A DNA stretch of 64,000 nucleotides from Prevotellaceae bacterium UBA1726 (lineage in GTDB: Bacteria; Bacteroidota; Bacteroidia; Bacteroidales; Bacteroidaceae). The first letter of the stretch is position 1. Each line of letters starts with the position of its first letter. This document shows, in pieces, positions 26,328 to 33,570 of the stretch. The stretch is taken from assembly GCA_002316005.1 (NCBI GenBank), contig DCIM01000087.1:1-64000 (forward strand). The letters are read 5' to 3'. The position numbers were made by a program, and so were the translations under genes. The notes below the pieces were generated by a model that saw only the letters and a program-made list of their open reading frames with translations, was not told the DNA's origin and made no database searches.

Positions 26328-26890
26328 TTTAGTTTCTTACCATCTGCAAAGGCATTGCCTACACGCTTACCAAGCTGGATGTAGCCCATGTGAACAGGAT
26401 CAAATGTGATAAGGTTCATCTTCTCAACTGAAGGTTTACCATCTTCTGCGAGATACTCTTCCTTACAGAGGATGTTTACAATCTCAGCAACAAGGTAATA
26501 ACCTGTTTCGCTTTCGTCAATCTTCTCCTTGATACGGCACTCCAAGGTCATTGGGAATACGTCGAATACAGGTGCATTCACGTTAGGTGCCTTCTCTGAT
26601 TTCCAACCTGTCTTTGCCATTTTCTCAGGATTGTTCTTTGCAGAAACAATACCGACGAAGTCAGCTGCAGTTGCTGTTTCTACAGTAGCAAAGGCAACAG
26701 TAAACTCACCATTGTTCAGTTTCAGATTATCTGTTGTCTGGTGACTGCCCATAGAGATAATAATCTCATGCATATCCCATTGACCGCCCCAAGCAGCGTT
26801 CATTGCATTAGCAACTCCATTCTCATTATACGTGCCGATAATCAGCACTGGTTGTGGAAGAATCCACGCTTTTGAACCAAATGATTTCAT
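26324..26890 (-). CDS. Flavin reductase-like FMN-binding protein
   Basis: 188 residues of the flavin reductase-like split barrel. The N-terminal PQPVLIIGTYNENGVANAMNAAWGG, SMGSHQTTDNL, ATAADFVGIVSAKN and the C-terminal DPVHMGYIQLGKRVGNAF are typical of this family, which uses FMN and NAD(P)H. The electron acceptor is unknown. Its stop overlaps the start of the SDR gene (ATGA). Confidence 0.88.
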   Translation of the reverse strand: MKSFGSKAWILPQPVLIIGTYNENGVANAMNAAWGGQWDMHEIIISMGSHQTTDNLKLNNGEFTVAFATVETATAADFVGIVSAKNNPEKMAKTGWKSEKAPNVNAPVFDVFPMTLECRIKEKIDESETGYYLVAEIVNILCKEEYLAEDGKPSVEKMNLITFDPVHMGYIQLGKRVGNAFADGKKLK

Positions 26891-26910
26891 ATATTCTATT
26901 TTTTTTGTTA

Positions 26911-27144
26911 CTATATCTCAGCGACAACCCTACAAGGCAATCCTGTCATGTCGGCATAGTTCATTGGATATGTGTTGATAATGCAAGCGCCACCTGCTTC
27001 AACGACCTTATGCAGATTGCACAGATTCTCAATGATAAACACACCATGATCGGCACAAAACTGATCCTTAGGTGTATGTTCCTTTCCTCGTCGTACACCA
27101 GCAAAATCTACTCCAATGATGGATATGCCTTTGTCAATCAGCAT
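26911..27144 (-). pseudogene. C-terminal remnant of a cyclase-family (KynB-like) gene
   Basis: Only 77 codons remain. IDKGISIIGVDFAGVRRG, DQFCADHGVFIIENLCNL and the end NYADMTGLPCRVVAEI match the C-terminal third of metal-dependent cyclase/kynurenine formamidase-like proteins (usually about 210-240 residues). The N-terminal part with the HxGTHxDxP metal motif is absent. The upstream frame is occupied by a membrane protein gene that overlaps it by 11 nt, so the front of the gene was probably lost by deletion. Confidence 0.7.
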
Positions 27145-27526
27145 GGTTTTGTCCTTTTACTAATGACCTCTGCAATAATACTCTGGTAATTATTGCGGGA
27201 ATAACAGAAAATAATAACCATCCAAACAAGAATAAAAGAGGCCATGCTTCCGTCGAGGCATCTGCTTGAAAAAATTCGATGAGCAGACAAACACATAATG
27301 GAATAGTATTGCCCAAGTATAAAGACAAGAAAAGAGACTTTAACCTACACTTCACATATAACAAATACGAGATTAATCCAGCCAGACATCCATTAGCGAT
27401 GAAGGTTATAATGATAGGGGAGAATCCAAACCAATTAACACCAGATATTAATAGCCATAAAAGGCAACAGACGATTCCTGTTACGATGCCACACAGAAAC
27501 GATGCAATGAAAATTCTTTTAAACAT
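27134..27526 (-). CDS. Small integral membrane protein, unknown function
   Basis: 130 residues from the ATG at 27526 (MFKRIFIASFLCGIV). Four hydrophobic segments are visible, at about 4-26, 32-57, 64-86 and 95-118, separated by short polar loops; a Lys/Arg-rich C-terminus follows. No family was recognised. An in-frame upstream start (27574) would put 16 charged residues before the first helix and overlap tag by 56 nt; the internal ATG overlaps tag by only 8 nt and is preferred. Confidence 0.6.
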   Translation of the reverse strand: MFKRIFIASFLCGIVTGIVCCLLWLLISGVNWFGFSPIIITFIANGCLAGLISYLLYVKCRLKSLFLSLYLGNTIPLCVCLLIEFFQADASTEAWPLLFLFGWLLFSVIPAIITRVLLQRSLVKGQNHAD

Positions 27527-28094
27527 ATTTGTATTGTTGATTTTTGTATTTATAGCATCCTTCAAGGTGGCCATTGATGATGCCTATGGCCTGTAGGAAG
27601 GAGTAGATTATGGTACTTCCGACAAACTTCATCCCTCGTTTCTTCATATCTTTGGAGATGGTGTCAGACAGGGGAGATGTTGTTCTGAGGTCACATGGTT
27701 CGTAAATGATTTCTCCATTTGTGAATCCCCAGATATACTTGTCAAACGAACCAAACTCTTCTTGTATCTTGATAAAGGCATTGGCATTGACGATGCTCGC
27801 GTTAATCTTTAATCGGTTGCGTATGATTTTCGGATTATCAGCAAGTGCCGTTAGTTTGCAGATATCATACTTTGCCACCTTTTGCACATCGAAATTGTCG
27901 AACGCCTCACGGAAGGCCTCGCGCTTGTTTAGCACACATTCCCATGAAAGACCTGCCTGAAAACCTTCGAGGATAAGCATCTCAAAAAGCATTCGCTCAT
28001 CATGGCATGGCTCGCCCCACTCCTCGTCATGATAGGCAAGGTATAGGGGATTATTGGGGTTTGCCCAAAAGCAACGGTTTACTTGTTTATTCAT
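27519..28094 (-). CDS. tag: DNA-3-methyladenine glycosylase I
   Basis: Removes 3-methyladenine from alkylated DNA. The 191 residues show the Tag pattern: CFWANPNNPLYLAYHDEEWG (zinc Cys and His plus catalytic Glu region), LEGFQAGLSWECVLNKREAF, and the C-terminal FVGSTIIYSFLQAIGIINGH with the distal His and Cys (HLEGCYKY) of the zinc snap. It lies in the leftward run next to a YgbA-type gene and GNATs. Confidence 0.95.
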   Translation of the reverse strand: MNKQVNRCFWANPNNPLYLAYHDEEWGEPCHDERMLFEMLILEGFQAGLSWECVLNKREAFREAFDNFDVQKVAKYDICKLTALADNPKIIRNRLKINASIVNANAFIKIQEEFGSFDKYIWGFTNGEIIYEPCDLRTTSPLSDTISKDMKKRGMKFVGSTIIYSFLQAIGIINGHLEGCYKYKNQQYKYV

Positions 28095-28118
28095 ATTCTT
28101 TCTAAATGTTCACTCAGT

Positions 28119-28679
28119 TCAATCAATCTTTCTAACCCACTTCAAGAATGTCTGCCCAAAGGCATAGACCTCCGAGTTGTCCATGAAACCAAGCTTACGG
28201 TACATGCGCTTGGCATTTTCGTTTTCTGGATCTACCAAGAGTGTTGCCTTATTGAAACCGAGCTTGCGAGCTTTCTCTATCTGTGCCTGCATCAGTTTCA
28301 TACCGATACCTCGTCCACGCCATTCCGGCCATACTGCAAGTGAATCCATATAGTATTCGCCGGCCTCTGCCTCATCCTGCATATTGTCCAAGTCCATTTC
28401 CTGATGGTCGGCATCATCATGCATCAGTTCGTCAAACAGAGGGAATGTCATCTTTCGCATCGCGTGGTATTTGGCTCCATCGTAACACAGGCAGATGCCA
28501 ACAGGGGTAGCGTCTTCCCAAGTAATAATTGTATGCTTATAGGAGTACAACACATCCTCACGCTCACAGATTCGGGCAATGCATTTCTGCATCTCTCCAT
28601 CTGGCTCTCTGTGTAGAGCCATGCATATTCCACGAGCTACTGTCTCACAGTCTTCTAACCTTGCGTCTTTAAGTATCAT
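28119..28679 (-). CDS. GNAT-family N-acetyltransferase
   Basis: 186 residues with the acetyl-CoA motif YYMDSLAVWPEWRGRGIGMKLM (V-x-P-x-x-R-G-x-G-x-G/A loop, about 111-132) and the C-terminal strand GFNKATLLVDPENENAKRMY followed by KLGFMD. It starts just after the YgbA-type gene. The substrate is unknown. Confidence 0.9.
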   Translation of the reverse strand: MILKDARLEDCETVARGICMALHREPDGEMQKCIARICEREDVLYSYKHTIITWEDATPVGICLCYDGAKYHAMRKMTFPLFDELMHDDADHQEMDLDNMQDEAEAGEYYMDSLAVWPEWRGRGIGMKLMQAQIEKARKLGFNKATLLVDPENENAKRMYRKLGFMDNSEVYAFGQTFLKWVRKID

Positions 28680-28711
28680 CTATTGTTCTTCTTCTCGTTG
28701 GTAATCTTCAT

Positions 28712-29011
28712 TTACAATTCTCTGATTAAATGTTTTATGGCCGATAAAGGATGATACCATAACATGCGGGGACCGGCATAGCGCATGGCTTCCTTCATCT
28801 GTTCACGCATGGCTGGTTTGTAGCAATGGATAGGACACTTCTTGCAAGTTGGCTTCTTCTCACCGAACTTGCAATGATCCAGTCGGGCAAAGGCATAGTC
28901 GAGCAGGGCTGAACACTCCTCGCACAATGCACCATCCGTATGATGATGCCCTTTGCAATATATCTCTACCATCTGCCTGACGGTCTTCTTTTCTTCTTCA
29001 ATGCGCGTCAT
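28712..29011 (-). CDS. YgbA-type nitrous oxide-stimulated promoter family protein
   Basis: 99 residues with eight cysteines in a fixed pattern: CKGHHHTDGALCEEC, then DHCKFGEKKPTCKKCPIHC. This matches the YgbA_NO family, linked to recovery from nitrosative stress in enterobacteria. The cysteines suggest a metal or cluster site. It is 11 nt upstream of a GNAT start codon region and shares the direction of the whole run. Confidence 0.85.
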   Translation of the reverse strand: MTRIEEEKKTVRQMVEIYCKGHHHTDGALCEECSALLDYAFARLDHCKFGEKKPTCKKCPIHCYKPAMREQMKEAMRYAGPRMLWYHPLSAIKHLIREL

Positions 29012-29022
29012 TGAGTTTTTGT

Positions 29023-29475
29023 TTATATTTCTATTGTTTCTTCATACAAGAGATAATGACTCTCCTGCATGCCAAGTCTCTGATACACACTCTGTGCTCG
29101 AAGGTTTGTCTTGTCAACATACAATCGGATAGTAGAGATACCCTCCGCCACTGCCGTTTCCTTCACCTTTTTATACATAGCTTTATATACGCCTTTGCCT
29201 CTGTATTCTGGTGCAACATAGACGCTCTGAATCCACAGGTACCAACGGTCTGTCCAGTCGCTCCATTCCCTTGTGAGCATGAGGCTTCCGATAGCCTTAC
29301 CATCGGCGTATGCTATAACATAGCGTCCTTTGCCAATATCCTCCATAGCATGAGTAACGCCATGCTTTACAGTATCGAGGTCTAACTCCGTACCTTCTGA
29401 TTCCATTGCCATATCCACTTGAAACTGTGCTATAGCAAGTATATCATCCACTGTACCGAAATGTATTTCTGTCAT
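29023..29475 (-). CDS. GNAT-family N-acetyltransferase
   Basis: 150 residues from the ATG at 29475 (MTEIHFGTVDD). The core reads LWIQSVYVAPEYRGKGVYKAMY (acetyl-CoA loop, about 82-103) and ISTIRLYVDKTNLRAQSVYQ, then RLGM. A longer in-frame start (29550) lies inside the transporter gene and was rejected. The start is 8 nt downstream of the transporter stop. Confidence 0.9.
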   Translation of the reverse strand: MTEIHFGTVDDILAIAQFQVDMAMESEGTELDLDTVKHGVTHAMEDIGKGRYVIAYADGKAIGSLMLTREWSDWTDRWYLWIQSVYVAPEYRGKGVYKAMYKKVKETAVAEGISTIRLYVDKTNLRAQSVYQRLGMQESHYLLYEETIEI

Positions 29476-29483
29476 TTTACGAA

Positions 29484-30446
29484 TTATATTAAATGATCCT
29501 TTTTGCGTTGATGGTCCCATATCTGCCAACTGTTGAAGATGTTCTGGCATAGCAGACAGGCACCAGGACCTATTGCTGCTTGTGGATTGAGGAAGGTCAT
29601 CGCCATCCAGATGGAGAGGACGGTATTCTTCTGTGCCAATCCCTGACCGGCGGCTATTGTGTCGTTATAGGCAGAACCGATACGCTTTCCAATGATGAAC
29701 TGGATGCATACAATCACGCCTACTGATGCACAAATCCATACCACCATTGAGCCCGACCCTGGCGAAGATACTATACTACGGATAATCTGTGCCGTATTTA
29801 CTGCAGTACAGATACCCCAAAGATAAAAACTGTAATCCTTTGATTTCTCTGCCACAAACTTGTGCATCTTCGGCACAAGCCACTTCATGCCTAAAGCAAT
29901 GGCCAAAGGTGCCATGATGGTTGGGAATACGCGAGAGAGAATCTTCAGAAAGAGTTCCAGGAAGGTCATGCCTATTCCGGGTTCTACCAGTGGATAGACA
30001 AGTGGTACAGCAATAGCAGTAAAAGTACTTGATATGATGGTATAGGTTGTTGCCGTAGCTGCATTGCCGCCAATCTTCTGCGTCACCACAGCACCAACAG
30101 CTGCCATAGGAGCAATGAAGACTGCAAGCCAAGCCTCGAAGAGTGGACGCCACTCACTCCCTTCGTTGCTCCTGAGCCACCACACCATCACAGCCACTTC
30201 TGCCATCTGTATCAGAATGAGCCAAAGGTGCCACATACGAGGTTTCAGGTCGCGTGGTTCTATCTTGCAATAGCTGAACAAGAGCATGACGAAGATTAGC
30301 GAAGGTAGCAGATAAGGCACTGTAGCGGCCAGCGCCACCTTGGTGCTCTGTAATGCCTCAATCTGTGTCAGCGCTACATAGCTTATGGTTCCTACTACCA
30401 TACTGATTGGTAGTGTCCAGTCTTTGAGAAGTCTTTTTATTGTCAT
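29484..30446 (-). CDS. Bile acid:sodium symporter (BASS)-like transporter
   Basis: 320 residues with about nine to ten hydrophobic helices. The repeated crossover-type segments (PYLLPSLIFVMLLFSYCKIEP near the N-terminus and QGLAQKNTVLSIWMAMTFLN near the C-terminus) fit the BASS/arsenite-symporter-like superfamily. The substrate is unknown. It lies 25 nt downstream of an AraC regulator that likely controls it. Confidence 0.7.
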   Translation of the reverse strand: MTIKRLLKDWTLPISMVVGTISYVALTQIEALQSTKVALAATVPYLLPSLIFVMLLFSYCKIEPRDLKPRMWHLWLILIQMAEVAVMVWWLRSNEGSEWRPLFEAWLAVFIAPMAAVGAVVTQKIGGNAATATTYTIISSTFTAIAVPLVYPLVEPGIGMTFLELFLKILSRVFPTIMAPLAIALGMKWLVPKMHKFVAEKSKDYSFYLWGICTAVNTAQIIRSIVSSPGSGSMVVWICASVGVIVCIQFIIGKRIGSAYNDTIAAGQGLAQKNTVLSIWMAMTFLNPQAAIGPGACLLCQNIFNSWQIWDHQRKKDHLI

Positions 30447-30471
30447 GACGAATTATCTTTTTGACAAATAA

Positions 30472-31317
30472 TCACAGTTTGCGGTATTCTCCGGGAGTCA
30501 TCCTCATCTTTTCCTGAAACAGGCGGTTGAAGTTGGATGGAGTATTAAAACCGCAGGAATATGCCACTTCGGCAATGGATAGCGATGTGTTTCGAAGCAT
30601 TGTGCAGGCTGATTCTATGCGGATATACTGCAGATGCTGGAAGAGCGTCATACCTGTTTCGCGCTTGTATGTGCGGCAAAGGGCAGACTCCTGTTGATGG
30701 CAGCAATCCGCTATCTGCGACAGTTTCACATCATCCTTGTAATGTTCCAGAAGATACTGATGAGCACGGGCACTTACCGATGTGCTATCCTCTTGATGAA
30801 TCCTCTTGCATAATTGCTCAGCACTCGTGATGTTATGCCCCAAATAGTCTAATGTGTGAAGCAAGGAAGTGACCTTGCCGATTCCTGCCACATGGATTAG
30901 TTCTTCGAGATTCTCGTAGGGTATGTTGCGAAATGCAAGTCCACCAACACCTTTTTTAAATAATATATTGACGAAGGTATATTCCGGAAGGGTTTCAATT
31001 TCTGCTGGCAGAACATCGTCCTTGAACTGAATGACTATTGCCTCTGGGTCGTTGTCTATGCTCACTATGGCATGAGGCAGGTTTCTTGAAATATAGAACA
31101 AATCACCCTTGGTTAGTCGGAACACTTCATCGTCAACCATAAAACTTGCCTGTCCACCAATCATATAAATCAATTGATGTCCGTCGTGCTGATGGTAGAT
31201 GGGCAATTCAGACATCATTTCTGTATGATCCATATCTGGGTCATACTTACGGACAAGAATTCGAATAGAAGTCTCGCCAAGTGGTGAAATTGGTCTTTGC
31301 TGGATGTTTTGTTTCAT
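30472..31317 (-). CDS. AraC-family transcriptional regulator with cupin sensor domain
   Basis: 281 residues from the ATG at 31317. The N-terminal cupin (about 35-110) has YHQHDGHQLIYMIGGQASFMV and GDLFYISRNLPHAI. The C-terminal double helix-turn-helix (about 180-281) has VKLSQIADCCHQQESALCRT and the conserved second motif LSIAEVAYSCGFNTPSNFNR followed by MTPGEYRKL. It heads the leftward run and diverges from the DUF4405 gene. The in-frame start 39 nt upstream precedes the promoter box and was not used. Confidence 0.9.
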   Translation of the reverse strand: MKQNIQQRPISPLGETSIRILVRKYDPDMDHTEMMSELPIYHQHDGHQLIYMIGGQASFMVDDEVFRLTKGDLFYISRNLPHAIVSIDNDPEAIVIQFKDDVLPAEIETLPEYTFVNILFKKGVGGLAFRNIPYENLEELIHVAGIGKVTSLLHTLDYLGHNITSAEQLCKRIHQEDSTSVSARAHQYLLEHYKDDVKLSQIADCCHQQESALCRTYKRETGMTLFQHLQYIRIESACTMLRNTSLSIAEVAYSCGFNTPSNFNRLFQEKMRMTPGEYRKL

Positions 31318-31322
31318 AGGAG

Positions 31323-31330
31323 CAAAGGTA
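31323..31330 (-). promoter_or_regulatory. -7 box for the AraC gene run
   Basis: TACCTTTG on the minus strand is 5 bp from the chosen start codon. The -33 element is poor, so this is tentative; the transcript would be nearly leaderless. Confidence 0.45.
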
Positions 31331-31398
31331 ATGATTATTTTGCAAAGAACAATCAACTTACTGCAAATATTCGCAATTTTTATATTGATTTATAGTCA

Positions 31399-31406
31399 TA
31401 ACTTTG
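31399..31406 (+). promoter_or_regulatory. -7 box for the DUF4405 gene
   Basis: TAACTTTG on the plus strand, 29 bp before the ATG at 31436, with only a T-rich -33 region. Confidence 0.55.
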
Positions 31407-31435
31407 CACCCAAGTTAATTATTATCCTTAAAATT

Positions 31436-31879
31436 ATGAGAAAAGACAAGAAACATCATGAGCATTCGCCTAAGGACACAGTAGATCATCTCCTGCTGGT
31501 GTTTGTCATTCTAACCTTCATATCAGGCATAGTGTTGGATCATGCTGCTGAAAGTTGCATGCCATCAAACTATTCATTCTGGTTGTGCACTCACATAGCC
31601 ATTGCCTCCGTCTTTACCCTCCTCTCGCTTATCCATTTCAAGCATCATTGGGGATGGTTTCGCACATTGCCACATAAGCTGAAAGCCAGAAAGAAGGACT
31701 CCTTGTTCCTTCTCCTGGCACTCATCATCCTTCTCATCTCTGGTGTATGCGTAACCATCTGCAAGACTCATCTCTCAGGCTTCACCCATGCCATCACCGG
31801 TTTCCTTTGCCTCATCATCAGCATCTATCATTTCTATGTGAGGCATGTAAAAGGAAAGCGCAACAGAAGTCTCCATTAA
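31436..31879 (+). CDS. DUF4405-type membrane protein
   Basis: 147 residues with four hydrophobic helices (about 16-37, 47-66, 84-107 and 113-131). Histidines occur near helix ends (VDHLLL, LCTHIA, LIHFKHHWGWF, FTHAITGF, IYHFYVRH), a layout like di-heme cytochrome b561-type proteins and the DUF4405 family. Heme binding is inferred. The start follows a TAACTTTG box; a strong hairpin terminator follows the stop. Confidence 0.75.
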   Translation: MRKDKKHHEHSPKDTVDHLLLVFVILTFISGIVLDHAAESCMPSNYSFWLCTHIAIASVFTLLSLIHFKHHWGWFRTLPHKLKARKKDSLFLLLALIILLISGVCVTICKTHLSGFTHAITGFLCLIISIYHFYVRHVKGKRNRSLH

Positions 31880-31905
31880 ACTGTAATCTGCATTGGGGAT
31901 AGACG

Positions 31906-31944
31906 AACACGAGCCAGTCGTATGCTTGGCTCGAGTTGTTTTTC
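31906..31944 (+). terminator. Intrinsic terminator of the DUF4405 gene
   Basis: CGAGCCA (31910-31916) pairs with TGGCTCG (31927-31933); GTTGTTTTT follows. Confidence 0.85.
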
Positions 31945-31963
31945 TGTGATATAGTATGATGTA

Positions 31964-32000
31964 TGTTGGAGTTCTGTCATTTTTACGGATTCGTTCTTTT
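31964..32000. repeat. Imperfect direct repeat, left copy
   Basis: A 37-bp stretch beginning TGTTGGAGTTCTGTCATT matches 32762-32798 at 28 of 37 positions. On the minus strand both copies read ATGAC..., coding for MTELQH. The two copies bracket the RHS remnant and lipoprotein gene. Confidence 0.5.
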
Positions 32001-32023
32001 TGGGGGACTATATATAGGGGGCA

Positions 32024-32547
32024 TTATTCATTATCTTTATTAATAAAACTATATTGAACTATTTCTTTTGCGTTCTCATCAATAACCATATGTCCATAGT
32101 CGAATTTTCCTTCTTCTTTCGTGTATAATACACCCCAAATATTTGGCATATATTCTCCTCGGCATATGTATCGTGAAAATAGATTCACATAAATATACTT
32201 CTTGCCGTTTGATTCAACACCGATGTATTGTCTATAGTAGTTGCTTAAGTCTGGTAATGAATCATTATTTTCTAAAAATTCACACACTATTTTTTTGCAA
32301 GTAATAGTTCTGCTTGTTTAATTTCAAAATAAAGGGGTGGAGTCGAGGAAGAATCACTTAATACTTTTGCTTTTTCACAAGATTCTGTGTTAAATATGAG
32401 GTCGCGATTTCTTTCGGCCGTATTGGATGCATAGGAATAATATATGTCATTTATATCACACATGTCCCTTGATTTCTCTGGACGAGATTTTCCGGAGCAA
32501 CCAATTATAATATTCAAAATAAGAATTATAAATATATTTTTTTTCAT
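32024..32547 (-). pseudogene. Lipoprotein gene split by a one-base frame change in an A7 run
   Basis: The ATG at 32547 opens a lipoprotein signal (MKKNIFIILILNIIIGCSGK, lipid-anchored Cys17). After 86 codons the frame ends as GCA AAA AAA TAG at 32287. The other frame continues without interruption as IVCEFLENNDSLPDLSNYYR ... QYSFINKDNE to 32024. One extra A in the run (32290-32296), or a -1 slip on it, joins the two into a protein of about 174 residues. No family was recognised. It lies 10 nt behind an RHS-core remnant, a position typical of immunity genes; that function is inferred only from position. Confidence 0.7.
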
Positions 32548-32557
32548 TTTTGTTAAT

Positions 32558-32692
32558 TTAGAATCCATAATTAAACCCTTTTGTTCCAGGATTTTCGCTT
32601 GCAGAATAAGTCGTAAACTGTCCTCTTGTCGGGTCATACTGTCTTGGACCGTAATCCAGCCAGAAGAGGTTGTTGGAGAAGTCCTGTTCCAT
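32558..32692 (-). pseudogene. RHS/YD-repeat core remnant (44 codons)
   Basis: An open frame from ATG at 32692 to TAA at 32558 encodes FWLDYGPRQYDPTRGQFTTY, the signature of the RHS repeat-associated core (canonical WLDYGAR-YDP--GR). RHS proteins are usually over 1000 residues with a variable toxin after this core. Here everything upstream is replaced by a palindromic repeat, and only about 20 residues (ASENPGTKGFNYGF at the end) follow the core. A consensus promoter lies upstream. Confidence 0.75.
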
Positions 32693-32696
32693 TTTT

Positions 32697-32752
32697 TCCC
32701 TGCGTAAGCGGCTCCCTCTCCTATCATCAATGGGAGAGGGCGGGGGGTGAGG
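32697..32752. repeat. Dispersed palindromic repeat with GCGTAAGCGG box
   Basis: GCGTAAGCGGCTCCCTCTCC, a short loop, then GGGAGAGGGCGGGGGGTGAGG. The stem CCCTCTCC/GGGAGAGGG and the box are shared with the copies at 20.34 and 34.83 kb. It abuts the truncated RHS remnant. Confidence 0.85.
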
Positions 32753-32761
32753 TTTCTATTA

Positions 32762-32798
32762 TGCTGGAGTTCGGTCATTGTTCCTGATTCATTTCTTA
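32762..32798. repeat. Imperfect direct repeat, right copy
   Basis: Partner of 31964-32000 (28 of 37 identical); begins TGCTGGAGTTCGGTCATT. Confidence 0.5.
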
Positions 32799-32806
32799 GT
32801 CGCAAG

Positions 32807-32838
32807 CAAAGATAATTCATTTATTTCTTCTCTACAAA
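32807..32838 (-). promoter_or_regulatory. Promoter reading into the RHS remnant and lipoprotein
   Basis: On the minus strand TTTG (32838-32835), 20 nt, then TATCTTTG (32814-32807). An exact consensus match, so the remnant locus is probably still transcribed. Confidence 0.8.
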
Positions 32839-33028
32839 TTTTTCATAAGAAAAATAACTAAAATCTGATAGCAATGCTTCTTCTTTACGTCTTCTTTACG
32901 AAAATAAGCGGTACTTTTTCTGTAAAAAAACAACAAAATGAGCAATTAGAATAGGCTAAGCACGCGGCACTAATGCCGATTTGTAAATTATCTTTATTTT
33001 TGCCAAAACTATGAAATTGCAGTTTTGG

Positions 33029-33121
33029 GTGCAACCTGCAACCTTTTGCTACTTTATAAGTTGCTGATTTTCAAGAATATCCGTTTTATTGTTGCAAAGG
33101 TTGCACGGTTGCACGGTTGCA
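33029..33121. repeat. GCAACC / GGTTGC inverted cluster pair (left)
   Basis: GTGCAACCTGCAACCTTTT (33029-33047) faces a cluster of three GGTTGCA units at 8-bp steps (33091-33121: GTTGCAAAGGTTGCAC then GGTTGCACGGTTGCA). The clusters can pair over a loop of about 43 nt. Confidence 0.75.
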
Positions 33122-33330
33122 TTTACTGCCCGTATGACTGAATTTTATGATTTTGTAAAAAGCGAGTGTAAAGATTATTTCAACAAAATTACCTTTCCAT
33201 ATATACTATATAATATATATACATTATAATATATATAATAATAAATTTATTATGTATGGACCTGTATTATCATTTTATTTTACATTGACATTTATGCCAA
33301 CTGAGAAAAACAGTTGTATAGGGTACTTTT

Positions 33331-33426
33331 GCAACCATGCAACCTTGCAACCTTTGCAACCAAATTTTGTAAACCGTTGATTTTGTGGCTGTTAATTATG
33401 CTGTTATGGTTGCAGTTGTTGCAAAG
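33331..33426. repeat. GCAACC / GGTTGC inverted cluster pair (right)
   Basis: Four TGCAACC units (33331-33361: GCAACCATGCAACC then TTGCAACCTTTGCAACC) face GGTTGCAGTTGTTGCAAAG (33408-33426). The left pair is arranged in the same way, with the AT-rich tract between the two. Confidence 0.75.
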
Positions 33427-33497
33427 TTCTGCCAAAACAGGCATTCTTGGCAAAGTAAAGAAATCAAACATTTCATCATCCGTCTTTCCGGCGTAAG

Positions 33498-33570
33498 TCA
33501 TTTCAATGGAATGACCACCTCATTTCACTTAAATGACCTCATCATTCCATTGGAATGACAAGGTCATTCC
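33498..33570. repeat. Array of 17-bp palindromes with exact 22-bp period (array 2)
   Basis: Units start at 33498, 33520, 33542 and 33564: TCATTTCAATGGAATGA, TCATTTCACTTAAATGA, TCATTCCATTGGAATGA and a final half unit TCATTCC. Spacers are CCACC, CCTCA and CAAGG. Unit, spacer length and period are the same as in array 1 near 5.8 kb, and the first unit is identical to the last unit there. Confidence 0.9.

Noticed and set aside
31876..31980. 34-codon frame beginning MTELQH
   Set aside because: It overlaps the terminator of the DUF4405 gene and has no promoter; kept only as part of the direct-repeat observation.
32548..32820. N-terminal extension of the lipoprotein to an ATG at 32820
   Set aside because: The extension is translated palindromic repeat plus the wrong frame of the RHS remnant, and it would hide the lipoprotein signal.
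33198..33253. Replication origin
   Set aside because: The A/T-only tract and nearby iteron-like clusters are suggestive, but no DnaA boxes or replication genes were seen, so no origin is called.
33292..33501. Short open frames on both strands across the GCAACC clusters
   Set aside because: Their sequence is dictated by the repeats; no domain and no clear promoter.
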